DNA of 64,000 nucleotides, taken from NCBI GenBank assembly GCA_963575745.1, contig CAUYUJ010000359.1, positions 595,999 to 659,998 on the forward strand, in the 5' to 3' direction. The position numbers and the translations under genes were made by a program. This stretch comes from Prorocentrum cordatum (lineage: Eukaryota > Sar > Dinophyceae > Prorocentrales > Prorocentraceae). This document shows positions 10,045 to 20,976 of the stretch, piece by piece. The notes beneath the pieces are model-generated. The model saw only the letters and a list, made by a program, of their open reading frames with translations. It did no database searches and was not told where the DNA came from. The stretch's first letter is position 1; each line of letters begins with the position of its first letter.

Positions 10045-10193
10045 GACACACAAATAAATAGACACAAATAAAAGGATCCCCCATATTTTCTCATATTTTC
10101 TGGGTTTTTGTCTTCTCCCCCAATTCCCATATTTTCCAATATTTTCCTGGGAGTCGACGATTAATTGTGTCTGTGTGTTTTTTTCCCTCCTGA
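10045..10193. repeat. Dispersed repeat E, copy 3
   Basis: Third copy, same orientation as those at 7939 and 8297, with the same opening, core and closing words. Confidence 0.85.
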
Positions 10194-10691
10194 AAGAGCA
10201 CCCCTTGGGGAAGCTGCCCATCCTCGGTCACCGTGCGGGTCGACTGCAAGGCCCTCGCAGCCTCTGAAATCCGACGGCTCTCGAGGCCGCAGCGGGAGCC
10301 GCCGACGGGGAGGGGCCGCCGCTGCCTCGGCCTCGGCCTCGGAGCGCCAAAGGTTCATGTGTATGGCGTCTTTTCTTCTTCGAGAGAAGAAGGAAAGGTG
10401 CCCTTCTCGCGCCCTAACGTCCCCCTTCTGGGCCCTAACGGGCCCCCTTTCTTCGGCAGCCCTCGCTGCACCCCCATGTATCGCCACCCCCACTTTCTCG
10501 CCGCCCAAAGGCGGCCGCCCCTGCCGCCGCCGGGCGGCGTGCCTTTGGGTCCTCGGGCCCCGTGACCACCAGGCGCGTCAGGGTCTTGTTCTGGGGCACC
10601 CAAGTCTCTCGGACGCACAGGTGCGCCTCCCGGAGGTCGGGCGGGGGCGAGGAGGAGGAGAGGGTCCTCCTCGCCCTCGGGCTCGTCCTCC

Positions 10692-11118
10692 CTTCTCCTC
10701 CTCCTCCTCCTCCTCCTCCTCCTCCTCCTCCTCCTCTCCCTCCCCCTCCCCCTCCCCCTTCCCCTCCGCCTCCGCCTCCGCCTCCGCCTCCTCCTCCTCC
10801 TCCTCCTCCTCCTCCTCCTCCTCCTCCACCTCCTCCCTCCTCCCTCCTCCTCCTCCCTCCCCCTCCCCCTCCTCCTCCTCCTCCTCCTCCCCCTCCCCCT
10901 CCCCCTCCTCCTCCTCCTCCTTCTCCTCCTCCTCCTCCTCTTCCTCCTCCTCCTCCTCCTCCTCCTCCGCCCTCCTCCTCCTCCTTCGTCCTCCGCCTCC
11001 ACCTCCTCCTCCGCCTCCTCCTCCTCCTCTCCTCCTCTTCCTCTCTTTCCCTCCCTCCCTCCCTTGCTCCCTCCCTCCCTCCTCCCGTCCACCCTTCCCT
11101 CCCTCCCTCCCTCCCTGC
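10692..11118 (+). repeat. (CTC)n-rich microsatellite
   Basis: About 427 bp of CTC repeats with interspersed CCCTCC and CCTCCG blocks. It gives long accidental open frames on both strands (Pro/Ser/Leu or Arg/Gly/Glu runs). It directly precedes LINE-1. Confidence 0.95.
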
Positions 11119-11271
11119 GCCCGAGCTCGGGGCAGTCACCGAGAAGCTGCAGAAAGTTGCAGATGTGGAAGGCCCAGAATTCGATGAATTGCGGAGAAGT
11201 TGCGAGCGCGTCAGACCACCTTTTGAGGTCAGGTCACTCGCGGCAAGTCTCTGGACACGCGGCTCGAAGAA

Positions 11272-11745
11272 ATGTCCTTTCAGCACACGAAGTTAATCAA
11301 AAAGCGGGAGCGCCAGACCGAAGTGGTCGAGGAACTCAAGCAGGGTGTGGCAGAAGCGCAGAAGGCTGTGGAGGACGCGGCCAAAGCTCTTCAGGCCACA
11401 GTCACGGAATCACGGAGTTGGAGGCTGAGCGGTGCCAGTTGGTGGCTGGCGCGCCACGGGCCCCTGAGAAGCCCATTGACGACGGCGCACAGGGGCTCAA
11501 GCAGCTCCTTGCCAGAACCTCACGGTCGAGAAGTGTGGCGAATTGCTCGAGGGCTTTGGTGGCAAGCCGGCTTTGGCGCAGAAGCTGTTCGAGTGCTTGG
11601 CAGAGGCGAAGGCATCGGAGGAACTGCACAGTACTCAGCAGCGCCGCGCCGCCGAGGAGGCGAGGCAGCGGCAGCAGCAGCAGCAACAGCAGGATGCCGA
11701 GCAGGCCGCTCAGGCTGCTGCAACTGCGAAGGCTGAGCACTGGTA
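11272..11745 (+). pseudogene. LINE-1 ORF1-like coiled-coil region
   Basis: From the ATG at 11272, the first 45 residues (for example KRERQTEVVEELKQGVAEAQ) form a charged, heptad-like helix. The frame then shifts near 11400. The continuing sense appears in another frame (11543-11745), ending in a Gln-rich, Ala-rich helix (RQRQQQQQQQDAEQAAQAAA) and a stop. Upstream sense from about 11119 (ELGAVTEKLQKVADVEG) suggests the protein began earlier. It resembles the coiled-coil N-terminal part of dinoflagellate LINE proteins, which is thought to bind RNA or to multimerise. Confidence 0.6.
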
Positions 11746-11931
11746 GCGCTGGGAGCAAGCCACCCCGTCGGAGGCGGACGATCCAGAGGTGCTGCGAGAG
11801 TTCCTCCGCTCGGCCGAGCAGCAGGTTCCAGATGATGAAGTTGAATTGCGTGAAGCAGCCAAGAGGACGGGTGCCATGTTGTCGTCGTTCGCGAAGCGAC
11901 ACCAGGCTGCGTAGTTGGCAGATGGCGTTGA

Positions 11932-12694
11932 TTGGTATGTATGCGTGTGTTCTCTGTTGTCGGCATCATGACGCGCATTGCTACTGTCAGAACTACGTCG
12001 CTCAACCCGTTTGCTGAGATATTCGAGGCCGATGCTCCTGTGCTAGGAGATGAGCAGCCTATCATGTGCGTACAGGAGCATCGCGTCACGGCTGCGAAGA
12101 TGGGATCATTTCAAGGACGCATGAGCGCGGTTGGCTACCACGGTGCGTGGGCCCCAGCCAAGGAGACTGGCCACGGGCATGGCACAAGCGGTGGCGTGGA
12201 GGTGATTGCGCCGAAGAAGGTGCAGGTGGCGGCTGGGCCGTTGCTGGCAGACACCAAAGGTGTGCTGCTGGGCAAGAGACTTGTTGCCGCGCTAGTGCAC
12301 ACTTGGTTCAAAGGAGGCTTCGTGGCAGTGTCAGCTTATCTGCACGTCAGCGAAGATGGGACATAATACTATGACATTGCTCACGATGTTGGCTCAGTAT
12401 CTGCTCAGAGTGCGAGCGCTTGGGTATGAGTGGATTGTTGCAGCTGGCTACAGCATTGACCGCGCTCTGATGCAGCCATGGGCGACTTCTATAGGAGGAG
12501 TTCTGGTGGCGCCGTCTGCGCCCACATGTATTCAGAGTGCACCAGGTACGGCGATTGATCACTTCATCATGTCCGAGGGGTTCGCCGTCCGTTCTGGAGT
12601 GATTGAAGTGGTGGACACTGCGACGATCTGGCCACATAGGCCTGTGCTGATGCAAGTTCTCTCCAAAGACAGCCTTGTGGTGCCGAAAAGGTGA
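11932..12694 (+). pseudogene. LINE-1 AP-endonuclease-like domain (broken)
   Basis: Two frames join near 12356. The first carries PIMCVQEHRVTAAKMG, with the catalytic glutamate of the endonuclease/exonuclease/phosphatase fold, then HGTSGGVEVIAP. The second carries the C-terminal signature TAIDHFIMSEGF and PHRPVLM, which hold the Asp and His catalytic positions. The usual GDWN motif is altered to AGYSI, so a key Asn/Asp pair is lost. In an intact LINE this domain nicks target DNA to prime reverse transcription. The frame change and lost motif indicate an inactive copy. Confidence 0.75.
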
Positions 12695-12799
12695 TCAACC
12701 AAAATCTCTTCCTGCACTGGCCAAGCCAGGTTGTGGGCGGTTTCCGCGTGATTGGAAGCAGTTTCATGATGATAATCAAATACCACGACAGCTGATCAG

Positions 12800-14216
12800 T
12801 TGGTAGGTTTCTGGGACTCAGCGATTCAGGGTATCGAGGCTGAGCTTTTGGACCGACATGATGCTGTTGGACCCCGTCGCCACGGTTGCGAAGGCAGAGC
12901 GGGAGAGCACCAAGTTCGTTGGAAGAAGCTCCGCGAAGTCCCACAGCATCGACAGCCTCGACCCTCGCGCGAGTGTGCAGCGTGGAGTGCAGCGGCCAGG
13001 TGGGCCAGGCATCTGCGTTGTGTGCGAATCGTGCTGGAGTCGTGCACTCCCAACCTTGACGCGGACTTGGACGAGCAGCCGAGGAGGTTGAAGCGCGTTG
13101 CCAAGGGCCTGATCGACACCGACGCCTTCCCAGGCAGGATCCAGAGGCTCGACTGGGTGTTCGCCCACCTCGACGTGCTGACGGCGAGGATTTTCAGGTC
13201 TGGAATGGATGTGATAGGTGATCCGTCTACGCCCGATTTGATTGAGCGAATTTTGTCCCTGGCCCAGGAAAAGGAGGCCGTGTTGTTGGCCAGCAAAGAG
13301 GAAGCCTGGAAGTCCTGGGTCAGGGAGGCGTTCCAGGACGGGGCCAAAGCTGCCCATCGTTTTACCAGGGTCCGTGGAATCCAAGAGGTGCTCACCGAGG
13401 AGCATCGGATCCAACCTCTCGAGCTTGCCGGCGATACGTGCCGCGGATGGTCCCAAAAATTTGGGCCATTCATGCTTGCGACGATTTGGAAGTGCCGAGC
13501 GATTCGAAGGATCGGGCGAGCCTGCCGCCGCCCGGGGCTCTCTGCAGTGGTCGGGTCCCGACCCTGCGCGAGGTAAGGTGGTCCTTGCTGCGGCTAGGGG
13601 GTTATGTCATCTTGTGCGACCGACTGGCCTTCTGTTGCAACCCAAGAAGTCGGGGGCTGTAGCCGCCAGCTTGGTCGTTTCCAAGCATGCGGCAATGTCG
13701 GCCAAGCTGATGGGAATGCGAGGATATGATCACATGCGGTACCTTTGTCATAATTTGTTCGGCAGGCGTGCCCTCCGAAAGGTGGAGGCCAAGAGGCGAG
13801 TTGCGCTGGTTAGGAGGAAGCACCGTATCCAAGTGCTTAAGAAGTCTGCGGGCACCAAGGTTGCTGGCTTGTGGCGAACAGGCCTCATGGCCAGCGGAGG
13901 CCACGGGGCCTCGGTATCAGGAGCAACCAATGACACGCTCCGAACTCTCAGGGCCTTAGCTGGGAGCCTTATGGGGGCGGGTGGTGCTTCTCACGTCACT
14001 GGATTCTTGTATACCCACAAGGGTCCCAACTTTGACCCCATAGTCGATGCTACGACCCCGCTAGTGTTCAGATATTGCTGCTGGGTCTGGGATCGGAAAG
14101 CGCCCGATTCTGACCTGCGAGTTGCCTGCTCGGCGGCTCGAGCTCGTTTGCGTGATCGCCCTCGCTGGGATCGCTTTCAGGGACCTATAGGGGCGGTCAT
14201 TTTATCGTTGCGGTGA
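12800..14216 (+). pseudogene. LINE-1 linker and post-RT region, RT palm deleted
   Basis: The first part (12800-13440, LDADLDEQPRRLKRVAKGLI onward) is the helical linker that normally leads into the RT. From about 13570 another frame gives TGLLLQPKKSGAVAASL, which in related elements lies just after RT motif C. It is followed by the Arg/Lys-rich segment and the GLMASGGHGASVSGATNDT block typical of the region after the RT. RT motifs A (aspartate), B and C (YADD) are absent. The join near 13580 looks like a precise internal deletion, either in this copy or in the RNA it came from. Confidence 0.7.
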
Positions 14217-14761
14217 GTTGGGTGGGATTTAATTTCTCAACATCGACTCAGGACGGACCGGATGTCAAGCAGCGTTTGCGCGAGGGCACCAGTCGCGCCC
14301 AAGTGCGCCAGATTTTGGAGGCGACTCCCGAGGCTTGCGGTGATGAGCTTGTCTGGGGGCGCGCGCTCAGATTAGGGATAGTGGCCGTTAAGGACCCTCC
14401 TAGGCAAGCGGCCCTGAGAGGCCTGATCAGCGGGAAACTTTGGCCGCCAGCCAAGAAGCATCAACATGGCTACGTAGCCGGCCCCAAGTGCGAATTCGGT
14501 TGCGATGCTCTTGGCACTTTCGGTCACCAGTGGTATGAGTGCAAACGAGTCTGGGAGCCCAGTGATGACCCAGCCGAGGCATCCCTGTTTCCAGACGACG
14601 TGATTGGGCATGTGAATTGGCTGCGGGACAAAGCGAAAGGTATTCTCCCCGACTTCGACACTCTGGAGTTGGCGCATGGTGTTCCTCTCCTCCCCATCAA
14701 CATTGCTCCTATCCCAGCCAAATATTCTGCCAAATTCTGGGGTGCCACGAACATGCCGTGA
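14213..14761 (+). pseudogene. LINE-1 zinc-knuckle domain
   Basis: A 182-residue frame that continues the LINE protein. It contains CEFGCDALGTFGHQWYEC, a C-x3-C-x8-H-x4-C zinc knuckle of the sort found near the C-terminus of dinoflagellate LINEs. It overlaps the preceding frame by a few bases, consistent with a small indel near 14213. It ends at the stop at 14761, just before the RNase H domain in another frame. Confidence 0.65.
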
Positions 14762-15890
14762 GGCTTCCAACTTTTTACCGACGGTTCTGGCCTTTCGAAC
14801 GGTCTACCCGAAGCTTGCCGCTGCGGGTGGGCCGTGGTCGAGCTCAGTCCTGGGGGCTGGCCATTTCGGGCGTGTTTTGGGCCTCTTCCAAGGGCCATCC
14901 AGACCGTCCCCAGGGCCGAAAGGTATGCGTTGCTGCAGGCGGTCCGCCTCGGCCCGAAAAGAGTTGATATGATCAGTGATCACCTCTCTGCGGTGCAAGA
15001 GGCATCGAGCTGGTCTGCCGAGCTGGCTACAGGTTGTCACAAGCATGCGTGCATCTGGCGAGGGTTGTTTCAGTTGTGTCCAGCAGGAGCTCCGCCCAAT
15101 GAGAGGCCCCGAGTCCACTGGACCCCAGCCCACGGGGACCTCGACTCCCTCTTGTTTGGCCAGTGCGCTTCGAGCCTGGATCGAAAAGTGGACACTGCGG
15201 TTTTCGATTATCTGGGCAACATGTGGGCCGATTTCCTTGCTAAGCTGGGGGCGAAGCAACATGCCATTGCTAACATCGCCGCCGCCACTTTGAAAGCGCA
15301 TGTGAAGGACGTGAAAACGACGTGCCGATTTCTGGGTCAGGTCGCTCAATGTGTCGCGTCTCGAGCTGATTCCGCTTTTCCATGTCTGCGAGGCCCTGCC
15401 GTAACCCATTGGCGGTGCCTCAGCTGTCCCTCCTCTCTCAGGACCTCGAGGTGGCGGAGAATGGGTGGGTGAGATGTACGTGGTGCCACTGCTCCGGCAA
15501 GACTTCGCTCTCTCGAGCAAAGCTTGAGCAGCCTGGCAATAAGTGCGAGCACGCGCCGCTCCACTTGTATCTCGCCGCTGTTAGAGCCGAGCGTCACAGT
15601 GGCCTCCTCCCTGGGGCGCGTAGTGATGATGTCTTGAACGCTTGTCGTGAGCTGGGGCTCACTTATGATGGCCTGCACGTGCAGGCGCTGGAAACTTTCT
15701 AATATCGGGGCCATTGCGTGCAGGCCACAGACAGGTTTTTGATGTGCCGCCGCTGCGGCGCCCGTGCCTCCATCGAGGCCCCAGCGTGGAGGAGCCTTTT
15801 GGCGGACTGCCATGGACCTGCTGAGAGGTCCTCAGTGCAGTCCTGGCGCATTGATGCTGCTCTAGCGGATCGCGAGGTCCGCTAGGTAGT
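14762..15890 (+). pseudogene. LINE-1 RNase H domain and C-terminal zinc-binding tail
   Basis: The sense begins FYTDGSG (first catalytic Asp; DNA about 14775), then AERYALLQA (catalytic Glu), SDHLSAVQ (third Asp), and VHWTPAHGD with WADFLAKLGA (His and final Asp region). All four acidic positions of an RNase H fold are visible. After about 15382 the frame changes. The tail has Cys/His pairs (RCTWCHCSG; MCRRCGARASIEAP) and ends near 15885. RNase H would remove RNA from the cDNA hybrid. The domain reads well over about 200 residues although neighbouring parts are broken. Confidence 0.75.
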
Positions 15891-16085
15891 GCAGGCTATG
15901 GTGGCAGGCAGCGGCTGGTGCCGTCGTGCTGCTTGCCACCACGGCCTGTGCCCTAATATCACTCGGCCTGTGCGGAAGGCTGCGGGGCAGTGGCACACAG
16001 GAATCCCGCGCCTTCCACATTTTTCCCCTTGCCCGCCAGCCCTCATTCGAATCGGATGCCATGCTTCGGCCTGATCCCCTGATCT

Positions 16086-16637
16086 CCCCCTCCGCCTCCG
16101 CATCCGCCTCCTCCTCCTCCTCGTTCCTTCTGGTTTCTCCTCATTTCTCCTCGTTCCTCCTCGTTCGTCCTCGTTCCTCCTCCTCCTCCTCCTCCTCCTC
16201 CGCCCTCCTCCGCCCTCCTCCGCCCTCCTCCGCCCTGCTCCGCCCTCCTCCTCCCTCCTCCCTCCTCCCTCCTCCTCCCACCTCCTCCTCCTCCTCCTCC
16301 TCGCCGTCCTCGTCCTCTCGTCCTCGTCCTCCTCCTCCTCCTCCTCCTCCTCCTCCTCCTCTTCCTCCTCCCCCCTCCTCCTCCTCCTTCCTCCTCTTCC
16401 TCCTACCCCCTCCTCCCCTCCTCCTCCTTATCCTCCTCCTCCTCGCCGTCCTCGTCCTCTCGTCGTCGTCCTCCTCCTCCTCCCCTCCTCCTCCTCCTCT
16501 TCCTCCTCCCTCCGCCTCCTCCTCCTCCTCCTCCTCCTCCTCCTCCTCCTCCTCCTTCCCCTCCTCCTTCTCTTCCTCCTCCTCCTCCTCCTCCTCCTTC
16601 TCCTCCTCCTCCCCCTTCCCCTCCCACTCCTCCCCCT
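16086..16637 (+). repeat. (CTC)n-rich microsatellite after LINE-1
   Basis: About 550 bp of CTC repeats with CGT and CCC interruptions, starting less than 200 bp after the end of LINE-1. Confidence 0.95.
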
Positions 16638-16699
16638 CCAGCGTTGTTTTGTGCCTCCCCAGGGTACAGTCGGACCGAGGTACAAGATCGAGGTCGGTT

Positions 16700-16835
16700 C
16701 GGGATCCCCAATGTCCTTCGTGTCTGTCGGATGGTCTTGTGCATCCTGGGGGAGGGTACTCCTGGATGTTCTGTGTTTTTGGCCGGTGGAGGGTCTCATA
16801 CTCTTGAGGGATGTTTTTCTGTCCTGGGTCCGGCC
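16700..16835 (-). repeat. Dispersed repeat G, copy 3 (minus)
   Basis: Inverse complement of the repeat at 9580-9690. The minus strand reads ACATCCCTCAAGAGTATGAG, then GACCCTCCACCGGCCAAAAA and GGATGCACAAGACCATCCGA. Confidence 0.75.
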
Positions 16836-17407
16836 GCAATGCGCAGGCGAAGCATACATCCAATATCCCTCGCGGGTTAGGGCCCTGGGCCACGACTCCG
16901 CGGATACGGGGCGTTTTTGTTGCTGACGTATCCGTGCGACCGCGCATCGGGATCGCGCCTTAGAATCCAGACCGCGAGGCCGCGGATACGGACATGTTCG
17001 CCGCTCGTGAGTACACGCTGGTCGTTGAAAGTACTTAGGTACTGTTTGATCTCAAGATCCCAATCTACTTTAGCCGCCGTCCTGCTTCAAGGGTCGAACA
17101 GTTTTCGCTCTCCCCTTCATCTCAGTGGGCAGGTGGAAGCCCAATCTGCTTCCAACGCCTTCCCACTTTATTTTTCTACCCACCTCTTCCGACTGACGGG
17201 TTTTAGTAGCGTCGAGGATCGAGCATAACAGATCGACGTCTCTGAGTGTGTTTCCGCTGCTTTTTTGTGTGCTGGGGTGGGCTCCAGCAGGAGGCCTGGT
17301 GGATGTCCGCGCCTGGATGTCCGCCCCTGCAAGCACGGGTTTTCGGGGAGGAACGGCGTCTGGTGGCTCGGCGCGCACACGGCATTCGGGAGCCGTCTCC
17401 CGTCGTC
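16836..17407. other. Non-genic stretch
   Basis: No gene is recognised. GGATACGG words recur at 16910-17000. Open frames here overlap the following foldback elements and are not supported. Confidence 0.45.
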
Positions 17408-17530
17408 CAGGCCTCCTAGATGGGGTCGCGCCGCATCGCCGCCGATGCATCGGCGATGCGGCTCGATGTAGAACCCGATGTTCTCCACGCCCATAGCGCC
17501 CTGGTCCGCCCCAAGAGATGGCGGCCAGCG
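17408..17530. repeat. Foldback element (family F), partial copy 2
   Basis: It begins AGGCCTCCTAGATGGGGTCG and has GATGCATCGGCGATGCGG, but lacks a clear matching right end. Confidence 0.65.
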
Positions 17531-17639
17531 GCGCACCCTGGCACGCGTCCGGGGAGGAGCGGCGTCCAATGGCTCGGCGCGCCCACGGCACCGAGGGGCC
17601 GAGCGGCTCGGCGCGTCCAGAGGCCGTCTCCTGTCTCTG

Positions 17640-17878
17640 GGCTTCCGAGGTTCCGAGGTGGGAGGTGGGGTCCGAGTAGATGGCGTCGGAGGGTCGCGCC
17701 GCATCGCCGACGCATCGGCGATGCGGTTCGATGCGGAGCCCGGCCTTCTCCGCGCAGACGGCGCCGATGGCACGGCCAGCGTCGCCGATGCATGGCCGAC
17801 GCATCGGCGATCTGTCGCCGCCGCACTGGCGATGCGGCGCGATACTCCGACCCCATCTACTCGGACCCCAGAGAGGCC
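17640..17878. repeat. Foldback element (family F), copy 3
   Basis: About 240 bp. The left end is GGGGTCCGAGTAGATGGCGT and the right end is CCCCATCTACTCGGACCCC. The core is the GATGCATCGGCGATGC word and its variants, including a block from 17780 to 17840. Confidence 0.8.
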
Positions 17879-17933
17879 TCCACTGCCAGCCACGCGCAGA
17901 GGCTTGCCTCGGGCGAGCGCATGCTCGTGAAAA

Positions 17934-17986
17934 AATGAGCGCACGGAGCCGCAACATGCACGGGGAATGGGCGCCCGAGCTATGGC
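17934..17986 (-). repeat. Family B element, one-ended copy
   Basis: The minus strand starts GCCATAGCTCGGGCGCCCAT and CCCGTGCATGTT, matching the left ends at 4373 and 4914. It then runs into unrelated DNA. Confidence 0.6.
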
Positions 17987-18009
17987 GAGTCTCTCAGGGA
18001 AGCCGCCTT

Positions 18010-18392
18010 CTCCTCCTCCGCGTCCTCCTCCTCCTCCTCCTCCTCCTCCTCAGTCTCCTCCTCAGTCTCCCTCCTCCTCCTCCCTCCTTCTCCTCCTCCT
18101 CCTCCTCCTCCCTCCTCCTCCTCCGCCTCCCTCCTCCCTCTCTCCTCCTCCCCCCTCCTCCTCCTCCTCCTCTCCTCCTCCCCTCCTCCTCCTCCTCCTC
18201 CTCCTCCCTCCTCCCTCCTCCTCCTCCTCCCCTCCTCTCCTCTCCCCCCTCCTCCTCCTCCTCCTCCTCCTCCTCCTCCTCCTCCTCCTCCTCTCCTCCT
18301 CCCCTCCTCCCTCCTCCTCCTCCTCCTCCTCCTCCTCCTCCTCCTCCTCCTCCTCCTCCTCCTCCCCCTCCTCCTCCTCCCCCTCCTCCTTG
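18010..18392 (+). repeat. (CTC)n-rich microsatellite
   Basis: About 380 bp of CTC repeats with CCCTCC interruptions, giving accidental long open frames on both strands. Confidence 0.95.
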
Positions 18393-19097
18393 GAGAAGGT
18401 GCCTCAAGGCCCACCTCGGGGCGCCCAGCGGCTGCCTCTGGGCGCCCACCGTTGCGCCAGAGCCGTGGCCGCTGCGGCCCCTCACTGGGCGCACGTCGTC
18501 CTGGGGGTACGTCTGGCCGCGTCTCCCGTCGGCCACGCGCAGAGGGGGGGCAGGGGGAGGGGGGAGGGCTTCTCAGAACCACCCCCGCTTCTTAGCAGGC
18601 GCGTGCCTGTTCTACAGATGCAGGGCCCGCGCCCTCTAAGGAGCAGGGTCCTTCTAAGAAGCCCCCCCCTCCCCCTACCCTCTGGCGCGCGCCGCCAATC
18701 CTGGCCGCCGCGCCGTCGAAAAGCGACTCGGGGCAAAACGAAGGCCCCGGGGAGGAGTCCGGATCCGCATGGGCCTGCGTCACGGAGCAATGGCGATGGC
18801 GGCGGAGGAGAGGTATCTGGGGTGGATCGGTTCGAGGAGACGGTCCAGGGACCACGCACCGAGTTGCTTTTCTGCATGATTCCTGTGGGGGGGTGCATCT
18901 GGGACCTCTCGGGTGGCCCCGCCCGCGCCGCCCTGCGGGTGCTCCTGTATCCGCCGACATAGGGTGCTGGGCACTCCGCCAGCGCAGCATCCGCAGGGGC
19001 GCCAGTGAAGAGACACGAGCATACAGTCAAGCCGCTAGCACAAGGGCAACTTTGGATCCAGGAAAGACTCTGGTTTTCGGGCCCATCCCTAGCTCTA
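18393..19097. other. Non-genic stretch
   Basis: GC-rich DNA with open frames on both strands but no recognisable domain or sense conserved elsewhere in the window. Confidence 0.45.
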
Positions 19098-19274
19098 CAG
19101 TGGAAGCCCATGCCAAGAACCACCTTGCTTGCCTCCAGGGTGCCCTGGGCTTCTTGGGTTTCGATAGTTTTTTCCTGTGGGAAGCGTGACGTTCCCGCAC
19201 CAAAAATCAATGGACGTCCTGGGGTCTCAGGGGTGGATTTCTTGTGGAAGGTTTCTTGTGGTCGAGCTCCTACT
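19098..19274 (+). repeat. Dispersed repeat D, copy 2
   Basis: Matches 6931-7106 in the opposite orientation, sharing GTGGAAGCCCATGCCAAGAA, GGTGCCCTGGGCTTCTTGG and GTTTCTTGTGGTCG. Confidence 0.75.
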
Positions 19275-19848
19275 GTGTAGGTCGGGGAGCCTGCTCGGGG
19301 GCGAGGCTAGCAATGACAAGGCAAGCTCCAAGCTGGAGTAGAAGGCCTGGCGCTGGCGGGTCGCCGGCGAGATGTGCAATCGTTCCTTACCTGTGTACGA
19401 TTGCGTGGAATAGTACCCAACTATTGTGGGGGCGCGAACTTTGACATGGGCGGTAACTACTGCGCGTGAACAAAAATACACAAGGGCATCCACGCGCAAC
19501 CAGTGCATCCAGCGCGCAAGCTATTACATCCAGGCGCGCACTGTGGCAAGTGTTGCTGCACCTCTCCTCGCGGACCCATCTGCGCCAGACCTACTACTCC
19601 CCGGCTCAGCAACAACCCCTTCGTTCCTTATTCAGCGTCCCGCCTGGTAGGACGAAGGCTCCAGATAGTCGGAGGTCAGCGCGGATTCCAATCGCGCCAG
19701 CGTCTGACCCCGAATGAGGATGAGGAGGAAGAAGGACCTCGTGCCTCGGCGATCTGAGTTGGCAAAGGTCCTGGTGTAGTTCAGGCAGCGAGGAGGCGGG
19801 AGGATGGACGAGGGAGGATCGGCGTCCTCCCAAAGTATTAATATTACG
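19275..19848. other. Non-genic stretch
   Basis: No gene or named repeat seen. Short open frames only. Confidence 0.45.
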
Positions 19849-19999
19849 TCGGGCGTGTTCCTCTACTGGAGGATTTTCTTAAATAGTGAACAAATAATAT
19901 GGGGACGATCTGTTTCTACTATGTTTGACTATTTGTGAATAGTTTTGACTATTTTCAATTGTTCGCTCCAATTCGGCCTGTAGGGGGACATGCCCGACC
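19849..19999. repeat. Family C inverted-repeat element, copy 3
   Basis: It begins GTCGGGCGTGTTCCTCTACT and ends TGTAGGGGGACATGCCCGAC, with GTTTGACTATTTGTGAATAG inside. Confidence 0.85.
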
Positions 20000-20295
20000 T
20001 ACTATGAATACTACGTGTGCGTCTTCCCCAGGGGCGACGCGCGCACTGAGAAATCTGATAATATATGCGTCGTGGTGGGCGCGTTCTGGCCACAACGCTC
20101 GAGAAACGGTATACTACAAGATGGGTCTACCGTATGTTCTGGTCGGACGCGCGCCTCCAAGGGCGACATAGTACTAGTATGTCTTTGCGCGTCCCAGAGG
20201 AGGCGGATGCGGTGGCGTTGGCGTGAGGGAGCGGGGTTTTGGAACCCAGGGCTGCCATCGGGGCGGGGCTGCCACCCCGAGGGATATGCCCCTCA

Positions 20296-20365
20296 GGAGG
20301 AGGAGGAGGAGGAGAAGCAGAAGGAGGAGGAGGAGGAGGACAAGGAGGAGGAAGAGGAGGAAGAG
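20296..20365 (+). repeat. (GGA)n microsatellite
   Basis: GGAGGAGGA runs broken by AAGCAGAAG and AAGAGG, within an otherwise non-genic stretch (20000-20488). Confidence 0.85.
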
Positions 20366-20488
20366 GCCCCTGCTACCCACGCCCCTCAGGGCGCCGGAAG
20401 GCGCGGATGAGAGGAGCCCAGCACCGACCCGATCGGTCCGGCTGCACTCACTCTTTGCATCCAGAGGGGCACGCAGGTTATCGCTAAC

Positions 20489-20617
20489 TCGGGCGTGTCC
20501 CTCTGCAGGAGGGATATTCACATATATTTCGGGTTTCGAATATTTTGGCAACTTTTGAATATGTTTGATTATGTTTTTTGCACTCCAGAACCCGCCTGTA
20601 GGAGGACACGGTCGTCC
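20489..20617. repeat. Family C inverted-repeat element, copy 4
   Basis: It begins TCGGGCGTGTCCCTCTGCAG and ends CCTGTAGGAGGACACGGTCG, with an AT-rich inside carrying GAATATGTTTGATTATG. Confidence 0.75.
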
Positions 20618-20976
20618 TTGAGGCTATCGTTCCGTAGGATGGTAAACATCATCCTCCAGAAAGCGAGGACCCGAGGGTGTCGGCGCCCCCCGAGCGCAAC
20701 ATCATGCATCCGATGTTTGTTTTCTCCCGTACGGGATCACCGGAAGGCATCCGGACGTCAAGCGCTCTTTTAACCTATGAAGGCATTCGTGTTCCAGAAC
20801 TGAAGATCAGCGATCCGTTCATCAGCCTCGGGAGCCGTTCCTGGAGCGTTTGCATGTCCAGGACCGGCGCGTGGTCTACCCGCCTGTGATTTTTCCCGTG
20901 TTCGCTGCGTTGTCTTCATGCGCCTTTGAGTATCACCGTGCATCCCGTCTGACGGCCCGTTTCCGGGGTGCCGTTT

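Larger units (their letters stand above)
11119..15890 (+). mobile_element. LINE-1: non-LTR retrotransposon, RT palm missing
   Basis: A plus-strand LINE relic between two CTC arrays (10692-11118 and 16086-16637). In order it has a coiled-coil ORF1 region, an AP-endonuclease-like domain, a linker, the stretch that normally follows the RT palm, a zinc-knuckle domain and an RNase H domain. The RT motifs that should lie between the linker and the post-RT region (near 13580) are absent, with no other DNA in their place. Several frame changes show it is dead. The domain order and RNase H place it in the endonuclease-RT-RNase H group of LINEs. Confidence 0.85.

Noticed and set aside
10355-11296. Long Pro/Ser/Leu and Arg/Gly/Glu open frames over the CTC array
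   Set aside because: A trinucleotide repeat has no stops in several frames; all residues follow the repeat. The same applies to 16086-16637, 18010-18392, 24095-24598, 59345-60285 and 62203-62456.
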